Assembly: GCA_019671135.1 (NCBI GenBank)
Contig: JAHRHY010000007.1
Span: 1,364,001-1,428,000, forward strand
Origin: Linnemannia hyalina
Lineage: Eukaryota > Mortierellomycota > Mortierellomycetes > Mortierellales > Mortierellaceae
Direction of reading: 5' to 3'
DNA: 64,000 nucleotides
The position numbers were made by a program, and so were the translations under genes. This document shows, piece after piece, positions 12,236-26,539 of this stretch (position 1 is its first letter; each line of letters opens with the position of its first letter). The notes under the pieces were generated by a model. It did not search any database, was not told the origin of the DNA, and saw nothing but the letters and a program-made list of their open reading frames with translations.

Positions 12236-12550
12236 AATGCTGACAGATCCAAGTAGCAAAAAAGAAGAGCAAAGTAACAACAGTAGAAAATGAAAGGGCG
12301 CGCCAATGATACGATAAAACTTTCTCCTCTTAACGCAGGGCATACATCTCGATCGAAGGGACAAAATACAGGCATGAAAACAGAAAAAGGGAGACACGAG
12401 AGTTGATATCCTTGCGTCGCGGACTTCGATGACGACCTGGACGGCATTGAGTTTTTCGGTGATCAGGCGGAGACCCTTTGCCATGTGTCCTGGGAACCAG
12501 TTGATGATCTTGTCGTAGACGAATGCGCGTCTGACATTGAGTGGGTTCAT
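10786..12550 (-). CDS. MTG1: Mitochondrial ribosome-associated GTPase 1 (circularly permuted GTPase)
   Basis: Helps assemble the mitochondrial large ribosomal subunit. Six exons: 12550-12410, 12098-11994, 11896-11797, 11682-11398, 11298-11217 and 11119-10786, summing to 1047 nt (348 residues). Permuted order of motifs is clear: NKSD (71-74), then GMPNVGKSS (137-145), PGITRT (167-172) and DTPG (189-192). The N-terminus WFPGHMAKGLRLITEKLNAVQVVIEVRDAR is classic for YlqF/MTG1. All introns are GT-AG except the first: the conserved segment DARIPLSSINHKFEP is recovered exactly only if the intron is 12409-12099, starting AT and ending AC. A GT-AG alternative (donor GTGTCT, acceptor CACAAG) would delete PLSSINHK. 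The C-terminal about 40 residues are basic, a coiled RRQQKKADKIEERRIKRQ type. Divergent from the oxygenase gene, 343 bp apart. Confidence 0.93.
12099..12409 (-). other. Candidate AT-AC intron in MTG1
   Basis: A 311-bp intron inferred from protein conservation. In sense direction it starts ATATCAACTC and ends AACAC, joining AGG to ATCCCC. It contains TATCCTTAACT (complement of 12161-12171), matching the U12 branch-site consensus TTCCTTAAC, although it lies about 63 nt before the AC. A weaker TATCCTTTG lies 14 nt before the AC. A CT dinucleotide run (12210-12235) lies inside. Confidence 0.6.
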
Positions 12551-12893
12551 GTTGTTGCTGTCGTGTGTGTCTGTGCTGTAAGCTGTGAGGGTGTGTTTGC
12601 CTGCAGGTGAATGAGTGTGGGTGTGGGGCGGGGGTGTTTGTTTGGTGGCAAGAGGTCCAGTGCGTGTCTCCTTCCAGGGCGGGCAAACGAAGTTTTCTTT
12701 ACTTTGTCTTCTGTGGCTCCCTGCGCCTGCGGACAGTCACACCATTCAAGGAGAACTCACATTCAGGAATTACCCCGCCTTTTTCCTTATTCTCTTCCTC
12801 TTCTTTCTTTCTCCCGCATCCTCCACACCTTCTTCCACTCAACTCCTACTTCCTCCTCTTCGACACTCGTTCCTCCTTCTTCCTTTCATCTAA
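12551..12893. promoter_or_regulatory. Bidirectional promoter region MTG1 / oxygenase
   Basis: 343 bp between two divergent start codons. The side next to the oxygenase start (about 12765-12890) is a dense CT-rich leader on the + strand. No TATA box or recognisable operator was seen. Confidence 0.5.
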
Positions 12894-14498
12894 ATGACCC
12901 AAGATACCACCACCAACACCCCCACCAGCGGAAATGTCACCATCCCGTTGATCGATTTCAGCCTCTTCGCCACCAATCCCGAGGAGTGTGCCCGTCAAGT
13001 CGGCGAGGCTTCCCAGAACATCGGCTTCTTCTACCTCACGAACCACGACCTCCCCCAAGATCTCATCGACAAGATGTTCGACTCCAGCGAAAAATTCTTC
13101 CAGCGTCCCCTCGGGTCTAAGACTAAGCATATGATCGGACCCGATAACACCGGTTACTCCTCCATGAAATCCGAGACGTAAGTTCAGTAGCTTTTTACCG
13201 AGTGTGGCATGGTTTTTGTATTTCCGCATTGTCTTTATCGTGACTCAAAGTTTACAAGTCTATGAATGCTCTTTCTTCTCTTTTTTATGCGTTTTCTTTT
13301 CAACTCACCCTCCAACTTCGCACCAGCCTTGATCCCGAGACCCAGACCCAAGGAGACTTGAAGGAGTATGTTGGCATCATCAATTGCGCATTTCATACAG
13401 TAAATGATCAAGGACAAAGCGCGGCGCAATTAAGCAATCCCCCTCCCTTCACTTTCCAATGGTCTTAATAGGGCTTACAATGCGCGCAAGTGGTCGATTG
13501 ATGATGACATTACCCTCCACTTTGCTCAGGGCGATAAAGAGCTTCAGGCCAGAGTCGGAGAGTTTTTCAAGGTACCGAGTTCCAACCCTTCTTTTCTCGA
13601 AGCCTGTTTATGAATATCCTTTCTCGTCTCTTCTAATCCGATGTTTACTTCGATGAAGATCTTCTTGTCCGCCTCGTGTCAAATGCAACAAAAGCGTCAA
13701 CTGACGGATATTTTTGGCGCCTTCATTTTTTTCTCACGCAGGGCCTTCACAACCTGGCAAGAAATGTCATGCAGTGCTTTGCTATCGCTCTCCAGGTCCC
13801 TGAGACTGCTGGCGGACGACATTACTTTGACGGAAGCCATCAGTGGGAGGCCAAGTCGGGCACCACACTCCGTTTCTTGCACTACCCCCAGCAAACCGGT
13901 GATCCAAACACACCTTTGGCCGGAAGGTAAACCGAATTCTGTTTTATCAAAAACCTTTTCCGAGAAGGGAAACGATCGCTAACCCCACTTCAGTACAAAA
14001 CCAAAATCAACACTATGAAAAACAAACAAATAACCCTAACTTCAACCTTAAAAACGCATACTGCATGATAGCCATACCGACTATGGATCGATCACTTTGT
14101 TGATGCAAAAGGATATCGCCGGCTTGGAGGTCCAGGCATCAAGAATCCACAAGAATGTCCCTTGGGTGGCGGCACCTGTGATCCCAAACACCATCCTGGT
14201 CAACATTGGGGATCACCTGCAAATGTGGACCAATGGCTTGTTGAAGTCGACCAAGCACCGTGTGATGTATAATCCTCAGCAGCTGAACCATTCCCGCTAC
14301 TCAATTGCGTGTTTTATTCATGCGAACGATACGACCAAGCTGGATCCTATCCCTACTCCGTTGATTACGCAGGAGATGCGCGCAGAGGGTGTTGAGTTTG
14401 AGGAGGGACGCAATATGACTGCTGGCGAGTACCTCGACTGGCGCCTTGCCCAGACCTACAACTTCAACTTTGGCGAGATCTCTGGGGGAGCCATGTAA
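12894..14498 (+). CDS. 2-oxoglutarate/Fe(II)-dependent oxygenase, isopenicillin-N-synthase-like
   Basis: Five exons (12894-13177, 13327-13365, 13472-13571, 13742-13926, 14072-14498) give 344 residues. The N-terminus IPLIDFSLFATNPEECARQVGEASQNIGFFY is the DIOX_N region. The catalytic jelly roll carries the HxD...H triad H204-x-D206 (SHTDYGSITLLMQ, created by the last splice) and H265 (STKHRV), with R278-Y-S280 for 2-oxoglutarate. The 39-nt second exon is supported by the family-typical SETLDPETQTQGDLKEAYN. Members hydroxylate, desaturate or cyclise small molecules; the substrate here cannot be predicted. No biosynthetic partners are adjacent, so a housekeeping or catabolic role is as likely as secondary metabolism. 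Confidence 0.9.
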
Positions 14499-14869
14499 GT
14501 TTTTCTTTGCAGTCAGTCAGCCAGTCGAATAAAGAAAGAACAATCTTGTGCATATGAGAGAGTGAGAGTGAGAGTGGGTGTGTGCCTGGATTTTGATTTT
14601 TGATTGATGGATGAGAGGGTGCAGTATGGGCGATAATCATGCCTTCCCCACCCTTGCCTGTGCCTGTGTGTTTGCTGCGAGGCCTAAGCGGGTGAGCAAC
14701 ATCGATATCAAAACAACATTTTTTTCCCAGTCTCACCTCCCTTTTTACACTTTGTTCGCGTCTTTTTTGCTTTTCTTCTTCTTTACCCCTCTCACCAACT
14801 CCTCCTTCTCTTCCTCCCCTTTTGGTCACTCCCTCCCCCCTTGACCAGAAAACCTATCCAACCGACACA

Positions 14870-16866
14870 ATGGACTCAATCTTGCGTCTGGCCCACGAAC
14901 AGGTGCTCCCTGCCTGGTTCGCCCCCAGACCCTCCGCCCCTTTCCTCGACTACGGCCTCACCCACTCGGCCTCCCTGGCCTCGGGCATCCCCGAGCCTTC
15001 CCTCCGTCTCCTCCTCACCGTCCTCGCCGGCTACCCTATCGCGATCTTCTACCGTCTCATCTTCCTCAACAAAACATCATCCATCGTCGGAGAATCCGCC
15101 CGCAACTCATTCTTCCTCGTCAGTGGCTTGTTGATGTCTTACTACTTCAACTCCTTCGACATCATTCACCCTCTCACGACCTGTGTCGGTACTTGGCTCA
15201 TCTGTCGCGTCATTGCATTGATCGCTCCCAAGAACCGGTCCTTGGCTTCAACATTGTCGTTTTTGTTCAACTTTGGGTATCTGTTGACGTCCTACAAGTA
15301 TGCGGCCACGGAGGAGTATGATATCTGCTACACGATGCAGCAGTGTGTTCAGTGTCTGCGTATGATTGGCTATGGCATGGATTTCATGGATGGACAACCA
15401 AAGTCGGCCAAGAAGAAGGATGTTGCCACCCCTGCATCGGAGGAGAAAAAGGTCGACACCCCAGCACCTACACCCGCACCAGCAGCGCCAGTAGTTGTCA
15501 GGGACAAGACCCCCATCTCGTTCGGAAGAGACATTGCCTTGGCTCAATTGCCCACCTTGGCCGAGACCATCGGATACGCCTTCTTTCCTTTTGCTTTCTT
15601 GGTCGGTCCCCAGTTCTCGTTCTCGCTCTATAAAAAGTTCATCTCCATGGAGCTCTTCAACGTTCCCATCCCTGCCTCGGCCGCTGGATCGGATGAGGCC
15701 AAGGCTGCTGCTGCCGCAACCGTCAACGGTATCCCCCAGGGATCCCTGCGTTATGCCCTCCGCTGTTTCTTCCTCGGTATCTTTTATCTGGGTTTGGGTC
15801 AGGTCCTCGGAGGTTTCTTCCCCACTGCTGCTCTCCTTGGCAAGGCCTTCCTTGAGCGCTCCTTTGCCGAGCGTGTCTTTATTTTCTGGTGGACCGGAAA
15901 GACTGTCTTGAACAAGGTATGTTATCATTGGTATTTTGTGTGTGTCAAGGAGAGAACAAGAAAGGAACGGGAGTGGTGGGATTGGTCATGACAAATAGAT
16001 CATGATCATGGTCACTTTGTCACGAAAGTTTTCTCTTACTCGTGTTTGTTTGCCCAGAGGATTAAGAGCTGGGCCTGATCTGTTTACTTTTTTCTTTGTC
16101 CCTTTGGCGGTGGTTGTGGTTGTGCTTATGGGCCCATAAGAAACACATGTGCTCTAAAAAAAACCAATACCCGTCCTTCTCTGTTATTCGTGACTAACGC
16201 ATACTTTTCCTCCTCTCGCCTTATTATTGAACATAATAGTACTTGGGTATCTGGACGATTGGAGAAGGACCTTGCGTACTTTCAGGAATCACCTTCAACG
16301 GCTATGACGCTCAGGGCAAGCCCGATTGGGATGGACTTCGCAACGTCAACCCCATCAACTACGAGTTCGCCACCTCGCTCACCCAGATCGTCACCTCCTT
16401 CAACATGAACACCAACTTCTGGGCCAAGCTCTATGTTTTCAAGCGTCTCCGCTTCCTCGGCAACAAGAACCTGTCTGCCCTGGGTGTCCTCCTCTTCTTG
16501 GCCGTCTGGCACGGAACTCATATCGGCTACTTCTGCTGCTTCGGACTCGAGTTTATGGACATGGAGACTGAGCGCCGTATGTCTGCTCGTTTCGGAAAGC
16601 CTATCAATGCGTTCATTACGCGTCAGAAGGGTGTCGCGCATGTTGTTGCCAAGGCTGTCTGGGGCGTCATTACCTGGCTGTTGACCACCAGCGCGCTCTA
16701 CTTTGCCGCCGTGCCCTTTGATCTTTTGCAGTTGGACAAGTCCAAGCAGGCTCTTCAGACGATCAACTACTTGGGCGTCTATGTCATGCTTGGATTGCTC
16801 TTCTTGGACATCTTCTTAGGCATTGTCATGCCCAAGAAGCGCTCAAAGTCCATCAAGACGGAATAA
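14870..16866 (+). CDS. MBOAT lysophospholipid acyltransferase (LPCAT3/MBOAT5-like)
   Basis: Re-acylates lysophospholipids in the ER (Lands cycle). Exons 14870-15916 and 16240-16866 give 557 residues. It is polytopic. The catalytic region has the MBOAT Asn in SFNMNTNFWAKLYVFKRLRFLGNK and the His in LLFLAVWHGTHIGYFCCF. YLGIWTIGEGPCVLSGITFNGYD, the start of exon 2, aligns with the LPCAT3 subgroup rather than porcupine or DGAT. A short charged Ala/Pro linker (DGQPKSAKKKDVATPASEEK onward) sits between membrane segments. The C-terminus PKKRSKSIKTE is lysine-rich but not a strict KKxx signal. It lies in tandem behind the oxygenase, 371 bp away. Acyl-donor and head-group preference cannot be inferred. 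Confidence 0.9.
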
Positions 16867-17483
16867 GTTTGATGCTCTTTTTTGTGTCCTCGTGTTTTTT
16901 TTTATTTTTATTCTCGTTCCATTTCACGTCCCATCCTCTCTCTCTCCTCTACCTCATTTTATCCTTTGTTTTTTTTCCCCCTTTCTTACCATCCATCATA
17001 CAACAAAATAAAGAGATTACCCCCTCCCTTGTGTGTTTTCTTATCCTTCTGCATAAAAACATTTTAAAAAGATAAGAAGCGTCGTGGTTTAGAAAACTGT
17101 ACTGGACACAAAATGTGGTTCTCTTTACGATCCGAGAGCCCTGTCTTTGTGGCTTTTCAGCCTTTCATGCTGACAAAGGTGGAATACAAAGCGTCCAATG
17201 GTTAACCTCCACCATGAACATGAAGTGTGTTCGGCATATGTGGCTTGTACAAGTACTTACTATACACATGCAACTCCTTGCCCTTGTTCCTTTACCTTTA
17301 GCCCACAAGGGGGGAGGGGTCCCTGATAAATGCTCAGGAACGAACAAATATTTGTTTGTTATTTTTTATTTCGCAAAGAAACCTCATGCATCTTTGTGAG
17401 AGTGTTCTTTTGCACACCGTGGCTCGTGTGCTGAAGAAAGCTATATTCGGTCGCCTGTGTGTGTGTGTGTGTGTGTGCCTAGA
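16867..17483. other. Convergent 3' region with TG repeat
   Basis: Spacer between the converging MBOAT and SLT2 genes. It contains a TG dinucleotide run (about 17456-17477) just past the SLT2 stop. No gene was seen. Confidence 0.55.
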
Positions 17484-20598
<3,115 letters not shown>

Positions 20599-21465
20599 GG
20601 TTGGCGGTGTTGGAAAAATGTGAAATGGGAAGAAAGGAAAAGGATTCGCGGGGTAGTGTGTTTGTCTCTATGAGGTTGGAGTAAAAACAAATGCCAAAGT
20701 GAGGGGTTGGCAGGAATGAAAGAAGAGAGGAGAGAAAGAGATGAGTCTTGTAAAGAAAGGAAAGAAGCGCGTATGCATCCTGGTGTGTGCGATCCCTCTT
20801 CGTGCTGTCATCTCCTTGCTCTTCTGTCCCATTATGAAAACAGGCAATGACTTTTGGTGGCGAAGAGTCATACGGAAGGGGGCGAGGCAAGTCGGACTGA
20901 TTCCTCCGCGGAAGTGGCGTGTGTCTGGTCGTCTGGTTGGTCCGGCCCTGTAGTTTTCCTGTGCAAGAGCCAACTTGTGCTGTTTGTCTGTCTGTCTACT
21001 TGTCCCTTTTTCTCGTTCTTGGCCCGAGCTCTGTATTATTTTTACGCTACCTGAAAGAGTAAGGAAGAGAGGCGTAGAAGAAGAGAGGGTGAGGACGACT
21101 GCCGAGTGGGGGAAAGGAGGAAGTATGGAGGTGAGGGACAAGGAAGGGAGGTGAAGGAGGTGAAGGAAGAAGAGAAGGGAAAAAAGTGAAGGGGTTTATA
21201 TGAACAGGAAAAAAGGGGAAACATGAAGAGAGACCATTGCTGAAGCTCATGCGATCAATCGTACCTTCCACATGGTACAAGTCGTGTTCATACTTCATAC
21301 ATTCACGTACATAACATACTTTTTGGCTCATTTATTATCATTGTGATTATTAACATCCACGGGGGCTTGACTCTGCTCAGCCCACTGTCCGGCTTCATCG
21401 TCGTCACCGCCATCCTGAACCGAAGATAAGCACCGCCATACATCGAAATTGTATAGGACACACCA
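20599..21465. promoter_or_regulatory. SLT2 upstream region
   Basis: 867 bp between the SLT2 start and the 3' end of the nucleoredoxin-like gene. Purine/pyrimidine asymmetry is strong (GA-rich on +, hence CT-rich in SLT2 sense), as for leaders elsewhere. No gene or defined element was recognised. Confidence 0.4.
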
Positions 21466-22391
21466 CTACTTGTTCTTCTTGGTGTCGGTCGACTCTTGAG
21501 ATGGGAACCCGCTGTTAATCAACTCCTGATCCGACATGTCCCTGTAGACACCTGGGGGTGCCCGGTAGTACCACCATCCCAAGACAATCTGCAGATACGA
21601 CACTCCCTCGCGACCCTTCTTCCACTCGCTCATACATCTCTCGGCGTTGAATCGTAGGCAAGAGCCTCCCCAGCTGGTCACAATCTCGTGCTCGACAGGG
21701 TCATAGACATGCAGACAAGGCACGCCCTTGGTCTGCCACTCATTCAAAATATCCTGCCTGACGGGCTCGTTGTAGGGAATCGCCAACCAGCGTGGGTGTG
21801 CCGCCAATGTCCTGTTGAATGCCTCCAAAGATTGGTCCAATGAGATGTAGATAATTACAAAGTCTGGGTTTGCCTCCAAGAACTGGTCAATGAGCTGGCA
21901 AGTAAAAAAAAAAAAATGTTAGGGTTACATGGTGAGGAAGAAGTCGAGTATTCCTGCGCCAGCTTAACCGTGTAAGAAGTCTCATGAAACAGTTGCTTAC
22001 AGTTGCCAACTCCTGACAGGCAGAAAAACGACCAGCAGCTAATGAAAAGACAATGAATACCAAAAAGCATGTCAGTCTTCGCCCACTCTCCAACTATCCC
22101 ACGGTCCCTTGTTTTTGCCTCGTTGAGTATGTCTGTTGATGGACGATTAAACCGATTGCTATGCTAAAAGAAGAAAAGGAGACCACGATTACCGCAAAGG
22201 AAGCCAATGGTCTTGTTGGCGACTTCGTAGACAGGGACATGCTTGCCGGTAGCATCCTGGAGCTTGATCTTGAAGAGGATAGACTCGTGCTTGTCGATGG
22301 TTGCCTTGGCTTTTGTTGCACGTTCTGCGAGGGATGAAGCGTCAGTGGCAACGGTGTTGTTGTCTGTGGGTGAGTCGACTGTGGTTGCCAT
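21466..22391 (-). CDS. Nucleoredoxin-like thioredoxin-fold protein with altered active site
   Basis: Exons 22391-22193, 22038-22001 and 21894-21466 give 221 residues. The thioredoxin fold is indicated by DFVIIYISLDQSLEAFNRTLAAHPRWLAIPY and the cis-Pro segment WQTKGVPCLHVYDP, a pattern typical of nucleoredoxin/tryparedoxin-like proteins. The middle exon, only 38 nt, encodes where WCxxC should be: spliced FLCAAGRFSACQELAT. It keeps a cysteine in the resolving position but not the tryptophan or the first active-site cysteine. So it is either a redox-inactive fold or works by a monothiol mechanism. No signal peptide, so probably cytosolic or nuclear. The C-terminus is lysine-rich (DTKKNK). Confidence 0.75.
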
Positions 22392-22674
22392 TATTATTGT
22401 GTTTTTGTTTGTTGTAGTCGTTGATGAGTGAGAGTGGGTGTTTTTGAGGATGAAGAGATGAGAGAAGGCAGAAGCGAGTGGACGAGATGAGATTTAGGGA
22501 CAAGGTGGTGGGAAAAAGAGATGCTTCTCTTTCTTCTTTTTTCGACTGCTTTTTCAAATGCATTTTATTCGAACGGACAATTTTTCTTCATTTCGGCGAA
22601 TCGATCGAGAAGAGCAAGAATCATACCACACACGACTCGCCAACGCCAACGGTTGCGTATGCACTCTAACCGAT

Positions 22675-23292
22675 TCAAGCAACAGTGGTTCCTTGTGCCT
22701 TGGCCACCTCCTCGGCAATCTGCTCAGCCGTCATGTTGGCAATCTTGGTCCGCGCCTCCATCAACACAACCCCGAGCATGTTCTTGCCCTTCCCATCCCC
22801 TCCATCCGCCCAATATCTGTCATTCTTCGTATGCTCTATTCAAAATGATACAATTAGTAACTCTGAGCCAAAAAGCAATAAACTCCATCGCTTGCAAATG
22901 TCAGCAACCATTCTATCAACAAAACGCCCTTCAAACCAAAACTCACCATTAAGATACCGGTCCCCGGTCCCTCTCAGCACCTTGGCAAGATCAGGATGCT
23001 GCAGGAACTTTTGCAGCACGCATTCGCGCATCACATCGTCCTTGATCTCCTCCCAATCCGGCCTCAAGGGAAACGATCTATTCCGACCGAGTTTGGCAGC
23101 ATCGCCTGGCGTCTTGGAAATGCGAATCAATTCGACATACTGCTTGTCTTCGATATGGGCAAACTTTTGTGCTTGAAAGTAGTGTTCTGTCGTGGGCCAT
23201 TCCTGTCCGCCGATAGTGATGGGGGCATAGAAGAAGTTGGAGAACTCGCCGTATGCGTCTCCCTGACGATAGAAGTTGATGGTGTCCTTCAT
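22675..23292 (-). CDS. NADAR / YbiA-like domain protein
   Basis: Exons 23292-22947 and 22835-22675 join inside Glu116 (G|AG) for 168 residues, essentially a single NADAR domain (E. coli YbiA is about 160). Conserved blocks: FYRQGDAYGEFSNFF, WPTTEHYFQAQKF, RNRSFPLRPDWEEIKDDVM and, over the junction, LNGEHTKNDRYWADGGDGKGKNML. YbiA-type members are N-glycosidases acting on early riboflavin-pathway intermediates; other NADAR proteins act on ADP-ribose derivatives or in defence. The single-domain architecture favours the housekeeping type, by inference. The frame is open further upstream, but the ATG at 23292 starts exactly at the domain. Confidence 0.9.
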
Positions 23293-24885
23293 GATTTGTT
23301 GGATTGATAGATAGGGGATTCCTCTGAGCAAGGTGGGAAGGTGTGAAGTGGGAGAGATAAAGCTAAATTGGGAGTAGGAGGGTAAGAGTGTCAAAGGAAA
23401 GAAAGAAGAAAGGTCAATTGACATAAGACTCACATTTATATCCGCGAAATGGTGGCAAAAGAGAGAAGACGCAGCACTTTGCTCTCGTGAGTGTTTTCGT
23501 CACGTTCAGTCAAAGCCGCAGCAGAGAAGAGGCGCCGAAGAGATGGCCTAGACAACACTCGGAATGAAGAGGTGTCGGAGATGAGCCTTGCCTTTGTTGG
23601 CTGTGTTGCTTGTGGTAATGGAGAACGAGTAACAAGGTTGATGGAGAGAAGAAAAAAGAAAAGTGATGACGAAGGGTTGGGGTAGTTGTTCCTGTGTCGG
23701 TGCTTTCTTGTCACACCGTTTGTTGTACGGTGATGATCATTGGGCAATCTTCATCCAATGATTCCCTTTCAAGAGAATAAGAGAGATATATGGTCGACGC
23801 ATGTGGCATATATAGCATCGGTATGCCACCCATTCCTCTGAGCTACCCTCGGGAACGTGGCTAGATGTTTTTGAGAGTCGCGAGTCTTGCAGAAGAGAAG
23901 CATGCCATTGCTATCGGACATGGGGGATGAGAGACGGAGAAGGTTTTCCTTGACCACCTCAACCGCTCTCTCCATTTCATTGACAGCGGCCAATTGGACG
24001 ATGGTAATCTTGCACACTCTACACGCTCTGTTGAGGAATTGAAGCCTTTTTGAGCCTAGTGCACACAGGGATTCAAAGACATAGAAAATGTCGTATCAAC
24101 AACAACAACAACAGTGAGCATGTCTGTCTGTGTCCGTCCATCTATCTGCCAGCATGTCCTGTCTGTCTTGCCACCTGTTTGCATTCTGGATAACGAATAC
24201 TACACTGGCAAATTGCTTCTCTCTTGAATTCATAGAGAGGCCTCAATGAGAGGCAGTGACGAGGCATTGCATGGGTTTCACGATCGCGTTTTTTTTTATT
24301 ATTTATTTTATTTCTTCTTCCCGGTAATGAAGCAGAAGATGGATAATTGCAATGAACGACCAACGACTCGGGAGCTCAAAAGAAAGAGTACATGGTCAAT
24401 GAGCCATTGTTGAGTGGATGGAGCGAATGAAAAGAGGCTTCCAAGCAGTGGATCGAGAGCTGCTGAACATCTGTCAACAAAGAAAAGAAAAAAGAAAATG
24501 CGGCCAAAAGGACGATTGAGCGCGATGCAAGGTTATTTTTTCATTAGAAAAAAATCAACCCCAGCTGGCCAACCACCTGCACCAATCGTCCCATCATCCT
24601 TCCTCGTTCCCCTTCTCTTTCTTCTTCCAGCTTCGCTCCTTCCTCTCTTCTTCTTTCTCCTTCTCTCCTTCCCCTCCTTTCCCTTTCCCTTTCCTCGCCT
24701 CCACCGTCCCCCTTCATCCACAATACCCTTCTCACCACTCTTCGACTCTGTACCTTGCTGGACTTTTTAGTCTCTAACTCATCAACCAGGAACACTCAAC
24801 GCCATCAACATCTGATCACCCTCCTGGCCACACCCAAGTGTAACCCGTCCATCAACAAAGAATAACATATATATACACTAGCAGG
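23293..24885. other. Divergent intergenic region NADAR / HUT1
   Basis: 1.6 kb with no convincing gene. The 150 bp before about 24780 are nearly pure CT on +, likely the HUT1 leader. Several short open frames show no family signature. Confidence 0.5.
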
Positions 24886-26539
24886 ATGCTAAAACTAGCG
24901 CTCTGTGCTGCTGGGTAAGAACGAACACCCACTTCGCCGGTGGTGCTTGGTTGGCCTCTTTTTGCTCATGCCTACTTGTGTGTGTTACGATGGAGGTAAC
25001 ACTTCTTTTCCGCCCTCATGTCCCTAATGCGCCCTGGACACTAACCTTGCTCCTTTTCTACCCTTTTTTTTCACTTCTATGCCCTCACCATCGTGTGTCA
25101 CAACCAACAACCGTTCAACAAACAAAACATGGAATGGAATCAACAGCATCTACTTGTGCTTCCTGACATGGGGCTACTTCCAGGAAAAGGTATCAACAAC
25201 CCCCTACGGCCTGGAATCCATCCGGTTCAACTACTTCATCTTCCTCAACATGCTCCAAGCCATCGCCGCATCCGCCACGGCCTTCTTCTATTTAAGGATT
25301 CAGGGCAAACCACTCAAAATGCCCTCCAGGATGCTCCTCGGAAAATACTTCCAGGTCGCCTTCTTCAACGCCAGTGCCTCCCCTTTCTCCTATGCCGCCC
25401 TTCAACATATCGACTACCCAACCATGATTCTCACAAAGTCGTGTAAACTGGTCCCCGTCATGCTGATGAACGTTTTGCTTTATAGACGTCGGTTCCCGAC
25501 GTACAAGTACGTCTGTGTGGCACTGATTACCTGTGGCGTGGCCGGGTTCATGCTCCTGGCACCCTTTGACGAGCATAAACAGGAGACTGTCAACAGCTCG
25601 CTCTTTGGCATGTTCCTCGTCATCATCAACCTCACCATCGACGGCGTCACCAACTCGACCCAGGACCAGATCTTCCAGACCTTCAAGATCACTGGCCAGG
25701 AAATGATGTGCTTCATGAACCTCTTCATGTCTGCATTTATGGCCATCTGGCTCCTCAACCCCTTCAACTCGGAACTCGGCCAGGCTCTGTCGTTCTGCCA
25801 ATCCCATCCGGCGGTCATCAAGGACATTACTCTGTTCTGTATCTGCGGCGCATTGGGCCAGTGCTTCATCTTTTATACCCTCGAGCAATTTGGATCTCTC
25901 TCCCTCGTCACCATCACTGTCACCCGGAAACTGCTCACCATCCTCCTCTCGATCTTTGCCTATGGCCATATCCTCAATATCTCGCAGTGGCTCATGATTG
26001 GCGTCGTATTTTCAGGAATCGGACTCGAGGCCTATATAAAACGGAACGATAAGCTGGAAAAGTTGGGCCACAACTTGCCCAAGCATTCCCCGCGACCGGA
26101 TCAGCTCTCCTTCAGTCAAGTCGAGATGATGAAGAAGGACAAGATCCACTCCCTCAACGCCAACTTTGTGGGTTTTGCTGGACAAGGCAATGCTGGCTCG
26201 AACGAAGGGTTGGCGCAGTACGGACAGGACTATGGATACTCTAACAATGGCAACAACACTCAACTCCTTCAACCACCTCCTTTGCATCATTATACTCAAC
26301 AAACCCAACAACAGCAACAACAATATTACCAGCAGCAGCAACAGCAGCAGCTTCAACAACAATCCGTGGATGGTCAGCTCCAGCCACCCTCAGGAGATGA
26401 GGCGGATACCCTCAAGAGCAAACGACCCTTCTCGATCCGGGCGTCCTACGTCAGTTCAAGTACAACCGCGCCAGGAACCCTCCCGACTAGTGGCGGCGGA
26501 CGGCAACGTACCAGTGTCGTCGCACCCAGGCGTCTCTAG
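24886..26539 (+). CDS. HUT1: UAA-family nucleotide-sugar transporter (HUT1/SLC35B1-like) with poly-Q tail
   Basis: Multi-pass ER/Golgi transporter; family members carry UDP-galactose or related nucleotides. Exon 1 (24886-24914) encodes only MLKLALCAAG; after a 232-bp intron exon 2 (25147-26539) continues IYLCFLTWGYFQEKV, matching the Hut1 N-terminus. 473 residues. Family motifs: YPTMILTKSCKLVPVMLMNVLLYRR split as YPTM..KSCK..PVM, LTIDGVTNSTQDQ, SALGQ-like GALGQCFIF and the TITVTRKLLTILLS block. The usual dilysine end is replaced by about 130 residues of hydrophilic sequence including a CAA/CAG-encoded glutamine tract (about 26298-26361). Substrate is inferred from family only. Confidence 0.92.

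Noticed and set aside
12059..12550. MTG1 exon 1 read through its intron (163 codons)
   Set aside because: After VRDAR the frame becomes hydrophobic low-complexity sequence and stops; the conserved continuation IPLSSINHKF lies at 12098.
23293..23747. N-terminal extension or upstream gene before the NADAR protein
   Set aside because: The frames are Ser/Leu-rich leader translations; the NADAR domain starts directly at the ATG at 23292.
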